Part shown: positions 8,834-16,412 of the stretch, in pieces
How positions within the stretch are numbered: position 1 is the first letter of the stretch
How the letters are laid out: the number at the start of each line of letters is the position of its first letter
Assembly (NCBI GenBank): GCA_003562075.1
Contig: PWWP01000302.1
Span: forward strand, 1-59,401
Length of the DNA stretch: 59,401 bases
From: Gemmatimonadota bacterium
Lineage (GTDB): Bacteria > Gemmatimonadota > Gemmatimonadetes > Longimicrobiales > Gaopeijiaceae
Reading direction: 5' to 3'
Notes under the pieces: generated by a model
What the model was told of the DNA's origin: nothing
What the model saw: the letters and a program-made list of their open reading frames with translations, nothing else
Databases searched by the model: none
Translations under genes and position numbers: made by a program

Positions 8834-9637
8834 TCAGAGGTCTCCCCGGACCATCTCCGGTGTGATGGGTGGCGCCTGGTTGCCCCAGGAGGAGCGAATG
8901 TAGGAGAGGACCCATGAGAGCTCTTCAGGGGTCAGGAAGCCGAAGCGGGGCATTCCACCCCGGCCTTCCCGCACCACCTGGATCAGTGGCCCCGGCGCCG
9001 TCATCACCACCGGATTTCCAGAAAGAGGGGGATAGGCCCCCTCCACCCCCTGTCCCTCTGGCTGGTGGCATACCGCACAGTAATATTCCACCAGAATCGC
9101 AGCCTCCTCCCTCCAACCCGGCGGGAAGGCGTTGGAGGGGGCAACACCGGCCTCCGTGGCCACGTCCCGAAGTTGATCGGCCGGCACGTCTTGAGAGGGA
9201 AGGCCTCGAGCCGCCGCCACCGCCTCAGGCGTCACGGACCCCGCCCCCGTCCCCCACTCCTGGCGAATGAAGGAGGTAACTGCGGCGATCTCTTCGTCAC
9301 CCAGAAGCTCGGCGAATCCGGGCATGAGTTCCCGACCGTCCAGGATGACCTGGAGAAGGGGCCCCTCCGGCCCCGAGACCAACTCACTCCCCGCCAGCGG
9401 CGCGAAGACCCCTTCGATGCCCTCTCCTGACGCCTGATGACAAGCCTGACACTGGACCCGGTAGATCTCCCGACCAGGATCATTCCGGACGGTCCCCTCC
9501 CCCACCGTCCCCCTCGCCACGGCGGGCATGGCCACGAGCGGGACCAGGAGGAGGACCCCCATGATCCCCACGGCGCCGAGGCCCCAACGCAGGCTCTGGG
9601 CCCGACCCCACCTCGCCTTCACCTTCCGCCGCCTCAT
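8834..9637 (-). CDS. Membrane-anchored or secreted diheme cytochrome c
   Basis: This 267-aa protein begins with a basic segment and one hydrophobic helix (about residues 20-42, signal or anchor). Two class I cytochrome c domains follow, one with CQACH and one with CAVCH. Each has a downstream Met in a typical sixth-ligand setting (ELMPGFAE and RGGMPRFGF). Both domains end in the helical pattern seen in cytochrome c555/cbb3 FixP-like domains (LGDEEIAAVTSFI, LTPEELSWVLSYI). ATG 9637 overlaps the stop of the flavin oxidase gene by 4 bp (ATGA) and has a GGAGGGG ribosome site. The two products probably form an enzyme and electron acceptor pair in the periplasm. Confidence 0.9.
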   Translation of the reverse strand: MRRRKVKARWGRAQSLRWGLGAVGIMGVLLLVPLVAMPAVARGTVGEGTVRNDPGREIYRVQCQACHQASGEGIEGVFAPLAGSELVSGPEGPLLQVILDGRELMPGFAELLGDEEIAAVTSFIRQEWGTGAGSVTPEAVAAARGLPSQDVPADQLRDVATEAGVAPSNAFPPGWREEAAILVEYYCAVCHQPEGQGVEGAYPPLSGNPVVMTAPGPLIQVVREGRGGMPRFGFLTPEELSWVLSYIRSSWGNQAPPITPEMVRGDL

Positions 9638-11244
9638 GCCCCTCCCTCCTGACCGGATCTCTCGTGGATCTTCTCGATCTGCATCCACGTCGATTCGAAG
9701 CTGCCGGCCATCCACGAAGTGAGATGGCTGATATGCTCACCGGACAGATAGACCCGACCGTCTGGCTCCAGGAGGCGGGAAAAGTGATTCCGGCGGGCCT
9801 CGTCTGACCAGGAGGAATATCCACCCAGGCTGTAGGGCTCCAGGTGGAAAAAGAAGGAAATCCCGGTCTCGAACTCCTCCCGGTAGATACCAGGGTGGAC
9901 TGCCTCCCCGATGGCCAGGGCGTGTTCGATCCGCTCCCTCGGTGACATGGCGCTGACCCGGAGGGCGTCTCCTCCGTGGCCGTAATACGCCTGGATGACC
10001 CCTTTCTCTCGGTTCCATCCATACGATGGATAGCTGATGTGGCCATCACCGCTCCAGGGCCGGTTCGTCACGCTGTAACCCCCGTAGATCCCATCATCCT
10101 CCTCCCAGAAACGACGCCGGAACTGGAGCCCGATCTTGCCGCTGGGGTTGTACGCCACACTCCGCATGGCCCGCTGAAAGTCACCGGACAGATCCGACGG
10201 GATGTTGATGAGGATGGTCAGTGGGATGGTGCAGATGCAGTAATCCCCCGTCACCTCCTCCCGATCACCGGAGCGGGTATCCTGAACCACGACCCGGACA
10301 CCCTCCTCCCCTTGTCGGATCTCCTTCACTTCCTGGTGGGGGCGGATATTGTGACTCACTGCCCGCTCCAGCGCCCGAGCCAACTGGTCCATTCCCCCCA
10401 CTGGTTGGAAGACGGTTCCCGTTGGCCCCCACCGGGGTGGAAATCCAGCGCCCAGCCCGGACCGGAGGAGGTCCAGAAAGTCATGGGGGTCCGATGGCTC
10501 ACCCGGTCCTGCGGCGCCTGGCGGCGTGGCCCAGCCGCGGCGAGTGGCTCCACCGTACGTGGCGTCCTGAGGGTTCAGGTGCCCTTCGTGAACCAGGAAA
10601 GCCACCAACTTCTCTCGATCCGCCGGGGTGAGCTCCAGATCCAGGGCGTCCTGGTGGACAGAGCGAGCCAGGAGATCGGTGACATGGCCTCGCATGTCGG
10701 CCAACACCTCCGCCTGTCGGAGACGCCTACCCGACAGGGGGCCCTCCACGTCGTCAAATCGGATCCAACCCCAGGGGTTCCGGTTGACCAGGACCTCCAG
10801 GGGCACATCCAGCTCTCGACAGTAGTGAAGCGTCGAGGTGTGTTCATCGGGGATCCGCCAGGGACCCGGGTTCAGGTAATGACCCTGGTCGAATTCGCAT
10901 CGCTGGATCCCGCCCCCCAACTCCCGAACCTCCGAACCACCCCGAATGGTGATGCACCGGCCACCGGCCCGAGGTCGAGCCTCCAGGATCGGCGTATCAT
11001 ACCCCAGCTTCTCCAGCTCATAGGCTGCAGCCATCCCGGCCAGGCCAGCACCAAGAATGATGACCCGCCGCCCCTCCCGGTCCCCGGTCAGAGGTGGTGG
11101 CGCGTCCCGGGTGGAGGACATGCTCAAGTCCCAGGCATTGAGCGCCTGCATCACCATGGGCGTCCCCCCTACTGCACCCACGAGCTTGAGAAAGCGCCGT
11201 CGGGTCAAGGGGCCGGAAGGTACTGAGCCAAGGGACGGGTTCAT
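9634..11244 (-). CDS. Tat-exported flavin amine oxidase / L-amino-acid dehydrogenase-like protein
   Basis: This 536-aa FAD enzyme of the monoamine oxidase/L-amino-acid oxidase superfamily (PF01593) has a Tat signal TRRRFLKLVG near residue 14. The Rossmann FAD motif VIILGAGLAGMAAAYEL (about 61-77) leads to EARPRAGGR, and a C-terminal FAD segment (VYLSGEHIS) is present. It would oxidise an amine or amino acid in the periplasm. Because the next gene is a diheme cytochrome overlapping by ATGA, electrons may pass to cytochrome c rather than to oxygen; this is inference. The substrate cannot be read from the sequence. A 28-bp AT-rich palindrome at 11275-11302 lies 31 bp upstream of the start and is a likely operator. 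Confidence 0.88.
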   Translation of the reverse strand: MNPSLGSVPSGPLTRRRFLKLVGAVGGTPMVMQALNAWDLSMSSTRDAPPPLTGDREGRRVIILGAGLAGMAAAYELEKLGYDTPILEARPRAGGRCITIRGGSEVRELGGGIQRCEFDQGHYLNPGPWRIPDEHTSTLHYCRELDVPLEVLVNRNPWGWIRFDDVEGPLSGRRLRQAEVLADMRGHVTDLLARSVHQDALDLELTPADREKLVAFLVHEGHLNPQDATYGGATRRGWATPPGAAGPGEPSDPHDFLDLLRSGLGAGFPPRWGPTGTVFQPVGGMDQLARALERAVSHNIRPHQEVKEIRQGEEGVRVVVQDTRSGDREEVTGDYCICTIPLTILINIPSDLSGDFQRAMRSVAYNPSGKIGLQFRRRFWEEDDGIYGGYSVTNRPWSGDGHISYPSYGWNREKGVIQAYYGHGGDALRVSAMSPRERIEHALAIGEAVHPGIYREEFETGISFFFHLEPYSLGGYSSWSDEARRNHFSRLLEPDGRVYLSGEHISHLTSWMAGSFESTWMQIEKIHERSGQEGGA

Positions 11245-11274
11245 GGAATGCCTGAGACGAACCGATCAACGAAT

Positions 11275-11302
11275 AATTACAATGAATGAATTCATTATAA
11301 TT
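11275..11302. promoter_or_regulatory. 28-bp AT-rich palindrome upstream of the flavin oxidase gene
   Basis: The half-sites AATTACAATGAATG and AATTCATTATAATT are reverse complements at 12 of 14 positions, with a perfect 12-bp centre, AATGAATTCATT. It lies 31-58 bp upstream of the oxidase start, where a promoter would be, and stands out in a GC-rich region. It looks like a dimeric repressor or activator site; the regulator is not identified. Confidence 0.6.
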
Positions 11303-11371
11303 GGTGGGGGGGCAGGTGGTTTGGCTCCCTCGAACCGCAGCAAGGAACACACTTCCCACCTTACCCTTCCG

Positions 11372-12823
11372 CTATTGGCGACCCACCGGATCATCCAGAT
11401 GACACCACTGGCAGGTCACCCGATTCCGGGCTGCCATTGATTCGGCCTCGAAACCCGGCCCGTGGGGATTGATTCCTCGGCCCAGGAAAGTAGAGTGACA
11501 AGCCAGACAATCGGTCTGTCGATGGCAAGATGCACAGGACTCCAGACCGATCCGGGCTGCTTGGCCATGGGTCAGCACCCAGAGGGGCTGGCCCGTGTGG
11601 AAGGCCACATTCAGTCGACCCTCGGAAGCCAGACCCGTCTCCACATGACAGTCCCGACAAAAGGCCTCAGTGCTGTGGCAGGACTGGCAATCGGCGCCTC
11701 CGGCAAAGACCTCCAGAGCGTGCCGTTCAAGGAAGTTGTCCGGGTGGAAATCCCGGGAATCGGCTCCGGCGTGGCAATCAGAGCAGTACTGCTGGCTGTG
11801 ACACTCGGCACACTCCAGGGCACCGGTGGCCGCGAAGGTGGCGTGCTGATCTGAGAAATTCCACGGATGGACGGTCTCTCCGGCATCGCCTACGTCGACC
11901 CCTGGAGCCCCGCCTGGAATGGGGGTTGGGAGATTGGCGATGACCTGGGCCGCCTGTCGCTCTCCGTCCAGATGACACTCGGTGCAACTGGGTTGGGTGT
12001 GGCAGTTGGTGCACCGTGCCGTTTCGGCGTACGCCAGGTCACCATGATCCCAGCCCCAGTCCGGAGCCAGGTGGGTGTCGGGAACAGGATATTCGGCCAC
12101 CAACCCTTCCTCCAGGCCGGCCACCCGATCATCCCAGTCCAGGCTGGCAATCTCGTCCAGGCGATCCGCGTTCACGTGACACCGTTCGCACGTCTCCCGG
12201 GCATGGCAGACCCCACAGGAGATGAGCTCCAGGGACGTGCCTGGTGCGTGCTGCGAAATGAAGCCAGGCTCGTCGTGTGAGTCGGGCCAGGGGAAGGAGG
12301 CGATCCGTGAAGCGGGGAGGCGCTCCGCCTCGGTGAGAGGAAGGTGACACATGGCACACTCGGCCCCGGAGGCCAGGTGGGCCTCGGCCTCGTGGACGTG
12401 ACACTGGAGGCAGGATTCGGCCGGCGCGGCCTGAATGGCCATCCTCACCACCGGAGCTTCCTCTGCGTGACAGCTCTGACAACTGACAGACTCCCCCTCG
12501 GCCTCCACCAGCTCCTGGTGATCTGGGTGGAAGAAGCGAAGGTTCGACGCCCGCGGACCTGGAGACACCCAGTCCACCTCATCCTCCCGGGTCCCGTCAT
12601 GGCACTGGGCGCAGCTTCCCACCGGAGGGAAGAGTTCCTCCTCCACACCAGTCACGACCCCCACGTGGCACCCTTCGCAGGTGGGAAAGAGGCCTTCGTG
12701 GGCCTGGTGGGGAAACTCACCATCGGCCCGGAGGGTTGCCATGAGGGCCCCACTGGCCACCAGGAGGAGGGCCAGGACGGGAACGATGATGGACCCTGCG
12801 CCAACGCCAGTCGTCCGGCTCAT
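11372..12823 (-). CDS. 16-heme c-type cytochrome of the barrel-cytochrome block
   Basis: This 483-aa exported protein has one N-terminal hydrophobic helix (about residues 10-30, no lipobox) and sixteen CxxCH motifs. From the middle onward the motifs come in close pairs four or five residues apart (CGVCH/CERCH, CTNCH/CTECH, CAECH/CSDCH, CQSCH/CRDCH, CASCH/CLACH), as if a diheme module had been repeated. A last motif, CQWCH, lies near the C terminus. Many extra His residues could serve as distal ligands. It would be a periplasmic or surface electron wire, comparable in role to MtrA-type cytochromes but with more hemes. ATG 12823 overlaps the barrel gene's stop by 4 bp (ATGA), so the two are translationally coupled. 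Confidence 0.9.
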   Translation of the reverse strand: MSRTTGVGAGSIIVPVLALLLVASGALMATLRADGEFPHQAHEGLFPTCEGCHVGVVTGVEEELFPPVGSCAQCHDGTREDEVDWVSPGPRASNLRFFHPDHQELVEAEGESVSCQSCHAEEAPVVRMAIQAAPAESCLQCHVHEAEAHLASGAECAMCHLPLTEAERLPASRIASFPWPDSHDEPGFISQHAPGTSLELISCGVCHARETCERCHVNADRLDEIASLDWDDRVAGLEEGLVAEYPVPDTHLAPDWGWDHGDLAYAETARCTNCHTQPSCTECHLDGERQAAQVIANLPTPIPGGAPGVDVGDAGETVHPWNFSDQHATFAATGALECAECHSQQYCSDCHAGADSRDFHPDNFLERHALEVFAGGADCQSCHSTEAFCRDCHVETGLASEGRLNVAFHTGQPLWVLTHGQAARIGLESCASCHRQTDCLACHSTFLGRGINPHGPGFEAESMAARNRVTCQWCHLDDPVGRQ

Positions 12824-14307
12824 GGCGATGTCCCCCCACCCCGAGTCGAGCCGGGCTCAGCCCCCACTGTCCACTGGAGCCTCAGGCTGGCCCGGAGCTG
12901 ATTCCAGTCCATATCCGGTGCGTCTCCCTGATCCATGTGCCGGTAACCGGTCACACTCCCCACCACCCGGCTCCGATCCGTCATCCGGAAGGAGCTTTCC
13001 GCTCCCATACCCACCACGACCCCATGGTCCAGCCGGAACTCGTAGAGACGCTGGAAGGCCAATCCCCGAAGCGCCAGGTGCCCTCGGTCTCCCAATTGGC
13101 GCTGGACGCCTGCCTGCCCTTCACTCCGGGCCGCACCGAAGCCTACCTCCATCCGATATCCTCCCTCCACCCGCCACTGGGCCCGTGGGGACCAACTGGC
13201 GTTCATTCCCACCCCCCAGCCATCGGTTCGTAGGGGGGAAGCGGCCGTCTCCATCCCCGTGTCGTCATAGCTACGGTAGGACGCCTCACCCCTGAGAATC
13301 AGATCTCCCTGGGCTCGGGCCCAGGTCAGATCAAGGCGGCCTTCGTCGAACCCCACAGGCGAGAAGGCTCCCCAGATGGTCCAGAGTTCGAAATACGGAC
13401 GGTACCTCCGGGCTTCCGCAGACACGGCGGTGGACCAGACCGGGGGCGTCCGGACCCGGAGCCGCAGCTCATTGAACGTCCGCCCGGCCACATCCAACTC
13501 TGCCACGCCTTCCACCGATCCCTGCCCATACCGGAAGACGCCCTCGGCCCGGGCCAACTCGGAGTAGAGCCCGGCCCGGTCATCCCGGATGTCCCGGTGG
13601 TACAGAGCGGCCAGGGAGAGACGAGACGACGGGCGATAGCGGGCCTGTGTGGAAAGCATGAGACCAGGTTCGATGGGCGCCAGTTCCTCGATGGCCTCCA
13701 GCGCTCCTCCCGTTCGCGGCTCGTTCAACCCTCGAACCAGGCTTCGACCCACCTGTCCCTCCACGGACAAACCGTCGATGGGACGGAGGAGAAGGCCCAG
13801 CCCGTCGAAGTTGTAGAATCCCAGCCCCGAAGTCGTCCACTGCCGCCCGGCCCGGACCCGGAAGCGCTCCCGGTCCATCTCGCCATAGGCCGCCAGAAGG
13901 TCCATCCCATCATTGGCTCTGGGCCAGAGGTCCGGGTTCCCGCCCCACGCCGTACGGCCCCGAATGTGCGCAAATCCACGAATCCCCTGCCCCAGGCCCC
14001 AGGCACTCACCTCCAGATCCTGGACGGCGGGAACCGTGCTCACCGGATCTGCCGGTCGGGTTCCCCTGCAGAAGGTATCCCCCATCATGCACCGGACGAC
14101 CTGACCATCCGGGGTCTGACGAAGGAGCCCGCTCCCCCCCACCTGATCCATGAGGATGCTGTCGCGGACAAAAGGCCGCACTTCTACGTACTGGATGCTG
14201 GTCGAGCCAGTGACACGGACGGATTGAGCTTCCACCTCCTGCTCGGCGCCCAGAACCAGGAAAAGTACAAGGCACCCCACGAGCCGACCCCAGCCCATTC
14301 GTCTCAT
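12820..14307 (-). CDS. Outer-membrane beta-barrel protein, partner of two multiheme cytochromes
   Basis: This is a 495-aa protein with a signal peptide ending near VEAQ (about residue 28). The body shows alternating polar/aromatic strands separated by short turns, typical of a large outer-membrane barrel, for example GFAHIRGRTAW, FRVRAGRQWTTSGLGFYNF and WRVEGGYRMEVGFG. Two cysteines (CMMGDTFC) sit early in the mature protein. No family is recognised with certainty. By position it plays the MtrB/PioB-like porin role, holding a cytochrome across the outer membrane. The start at 14307 overlaps the preceding cytochrome's stop by ATGA and its own stop overlaps the 16-heme gene in the same way. An in-frame extension to 14370 is less likely. 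Confidence 0.75.
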   Translation of the reverse strand: MRRMGWGRLVGCLVLFLVLGAEQEVEAQSVRVTGSTSIQYVEVRPFVRDSILMDQVGGSGLLRQTPDGQVVRCMMGDTFCRGTRPADPVSTVPAVQDLEVSAWGLGQGIRGFAHIRGRTAWGGNPDLWPRANDGMDLLAAYGEMDRERFRVRAGRQWTTSGLGFYNFDGLGLLLRPIDGLSVEGQVGRSLVRGLNEPRTGGALEAIEELAPIEPGLMLSTQARYRPSSRLSLAALYHRDIRDDRAGLYSELARAEGVFRYGQGSVEGVAELDVAGRTFNELRLRVRTPPVWSTAVSAEARRYRPYFELWTIWGAFSPVGFDEGRLDLTWARAQGDLILRGEASYRSYDDTGMETAASPLRTDGWGVGMNASWSPRAQWRVEGGYRMEVGFGAARSEGQAGVQRQLGDRGHLALRGLAFQRLYEFRLDHGVVVGMGAESSFRMTDRSRVVGSVTGYRHMDQGDAPDMDWNQLRASLRLQWTVGAEPGSTRGGGTSP

Positions 14308-16289
14308 CCCATCTCCCGGTTTCCCAGTACCTGGGATCGGACGGGCGGCTGCTCCGGGACCATGTGGCAATCCTGACAGTTCAAACCGGGCTCATGGTCC
14401 CGCTGATCGGCATGGCAGGTGAGACAGAGGTTTCGAGTCAGGGAGGGACGCTCCCCCGCCGTCCCGGCATGGCATCCGGAGGAGGTACAGGTCAGGTGGA
14501 CCTCCAGCCCGTGGGCATCGTCGGCTGCCGGAAGATGGCACCGCGTGCAATCGGCTTCTGCCCGATGGTGATCTTCATGGCATGCCGCACACTCCATCTC
14601 CACCGCCAGAAGGACCCCCTCGGTGTGGCATTCCTGGCAGGAAATATCTTCATGGAGCCCATGCTCGAAGCCCAGCTCCCGGCTCCTGGGCTCGTCCCAC
14701 ACAGTCAGGGACATGGGGGTTGAGATCCCTCGGGGAATGTGGAGGGCGTCTTCCACGTGGCAACTCTGGCACTCGTAGGCCGAGGCCGAGTCGTGGTGGC
14801 ACGCGGCACAATCCTGTGCCGTGGTGACGGTGACGATCCCGTGCTCGTCGGCGCTTCCGTGGCACTCCTGGCAGGATACGGACTCGTGCTGGCGGTGGAG
14901 GAAGGGACGAGGGTCCGGGGTTGGGGGAAAGGTATCTCCCGTAGCCGGCTGCGCTCGCAGGTCCACGACTGGGCCGGTCTCGTGCAACGCCAGGTGCGCC
15001 CAGGCCGCCAGCGGAGGATGGGGGAAGGCGGCGGCCGCTCCTCCAGTTCCAGCCATCGAAGACGCAGCCACAGATGGCCCGCCAGAGGAGGCCCCCCCCT
15101 CTTCCGGCGTCATCCAGCCGGCGGCGCCTGGTCCGTTCAAGATTCCCGCCTGGGAACCCGGATCATCCATCACCGTGTCATGACAGTCCTGGCACTGGGA
15201 TCCCTGGACGCTCCAGGTGTGAGCCGAGTGGCACTCGGCACAGTTGGGGAGGACCGGCGCATGGGTCCCGGTATGGAAGATGGTGAGGGTCTCCACGTCC
15301 ACGTGGCAACCCTGACAGGTCTCCACGGCGTCGAAGGGCGTGTCCTGCTCGTGGGGATTGTGGCAGGCGCCACAGACGGCTCCGTGGGGATCGGCGTCGA
15401 AATCTCCCAGGGTCAGGATCTCTTCCATGTCGTGGCAGGCCATGCACTGAGGCGCATCGGGGAGGATGGCCATCCCTTCATGGGCTCCCGGCAGGTCGGT
15501 GGGTTCCTCACCCATGAAGTCATGGCATGCCACGCAGTGGAGTTCGGTTTCTGCACCCATCCGCCCCAACTGGGCATGGGCTTCAGCCTCGTGGCAGTCC
15601 CCACAGGTGCTGGCCGCCGTGGTCCACTGGTGGACGGCCACGCCGTGACAACTCACGCACATGACCTCCCGGAGTTCCGGATCCTCGGATTCGAAGTGGA
15701 CCCGGTGCCCCAACGACGCAGCGATCTGGGGCCACTGGCTCTCCGGATCGTCATCGATGTGGCAGGACGTACAACGGGCATCGGGGACGGGCGAGTGGGG
15801 TCCTACCTCCTCGGGCCGCTGCAGAACCCAGAGGTAGAGCTGCCGGGCACTCTCGGTCCGGGGTTGGGCGTGGCAGTCCTTGCACCCCAGGCCCACATGG
15901 GCGCTCTCTTCAAAGCGGAGGTAGGCGTCGGCCATGACGTGGCACCCGGTGCAGAACCGGTTGTCATGCTCCACGAAGTCGTAGACCTGATAGCCGGCCA
16001 CCGACGCCGCGGCCCCACCAGCCACGAGGACGGCCAAGGCCGTGGCTTTCACGGCTGCAGGCAATCCAATGAGCCAGGGGAGGATGTCCTTTCGGTGACG
16101 CCAGAAGAGAACCAGGGCCACCACTGCCCCGATTCCGCCCAGGACGACCCCTCCGATCTGGAGCCACTGGGGCACATCCATGAAGAACCGAGTCACCTCG
16201 GCGGCTCCGCCCGGCAAGGGAGGCGGGGCGGGATCCGGATCCACCGGTCCCACCTGCCCCTGGTGTACCTGGAGGAGTCCGGCCAGCAT
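14304..16289 (-). CDS. NapC/NrfH-anchored multiheme cytochrome, 19 CxxCH plus one CX4CH
   Basis: This is a 661-aa protein. Two hydrophobic helices (about residues 40-62 and 78-100) precede a NapC/NrfH-like first site, RFCTGCHVM, and then GCKDCH, as in membrane quinol dehydrogenases. A long periplasmic chain follows. I count nineteen CxxCH motifs in all and one CX4CH (CTSSGCH) near the C terminus, so up to 20 hemes. A heme-free Gly/Ala/Ser/Pro-rich segment (about 385-450) splits the heme regions into two. It probably takes electrons from quinol and carries them across the periplasm towards the barrel encoded next. ATG 16289 has GAGGT 5 bp upstream; a TTG just before it and ATG 16181 are alternatives. 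Confidence 0.88.
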   Translation of the reverse strand: MLAGLLQVHQGQVGPVDPDPAPPPLPGGAAEVTRFFMDVPQWLQIGGVVLGGIGAVVALVLFWRHRKDILPWLIGLPAAVKATALAVLVAGGAAASVAGYQVYDFVEHDNRFCTGCHVMADAYLRFEESAHVGLGCKDCHAQPRTESARQLYLWVLQRPEEVGPHSPVPDARCTSCHIDDDPESQWPQIAASLGHRVHFESEDPELREVMCVSCHGVAVHQWTTAASTCGDCHEAEAHAQLGRMGAETELHCVACHDFMGEEPTDLPGAHEGMAILPDAPQCMACHDMEEILTLGDFDADPHGAVCGACHNPHEQDTPFDAVETCQGCHVDVETLTIFHTGTHAPVLPNCAECHSAHTWSVQGSQCQDCHDTVMDDPGSQAGILNGPGAAGWMTPEEGGASSGGPSVAASSMAGTGGAAAAFPHPPLAAWAHLALHETGPVVDLRAQPATGDTFPPTPDPRPFLHRQHESVSCQECHGSADEHGIVTVTTAQDCAACHHDSASAYECQSCHVEDALHIPRGISTPMSLTVWDEPRSRELGFEHGLHEDISCQECHTEGVLLAVEMECAACHEDHHRAEADCTRCHLPAADDAHGLEVHLTCTSSGCHAGTAGERPSLTRNLCLTCHADQRDHEPGLNCQDCHMVPEQPPVRSQVLGNREMG

Positions 16290-16340
16290 CAATGACCTCG
16301 GTCCAATGGGTCAGGAATGTAGGGAAAGGTGCATCCGGAC

Positions 16341-16379
16341 CCCGGAGCCACCCTCACGAAGTGGGAGGGTAGCTCCGGG
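16341..16379 (-). terminator. Strong hairpin between the octaheme gene and the cytochrome-barrel block
   Basis: The stem runs from cccggagccaccctcac to gtgggagggtagctccggg, with 16 or more paired positions and a short gaa loop. It lies 34 bp after the octaheme gene and 52 bp before the next start. It lacks a T-run on the minus strand, so it may be a partial terminator or an RNA processing or stability site that sets different expression levels. Confidence 0.5.
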
Positions 16380-16412
16380 CCGGGCGGTAGGCAACGTTCG
16401 GTCCTGCTGAAC

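Noticed and set aside
11372-16289. Apparent short tandem repeats that could suggest a CRISPR or satellite array
   Set aside because: They are codons of recurring CxxCH motifs in multiheme cytochromes, with irregular spacing and no conserved repeat unit.
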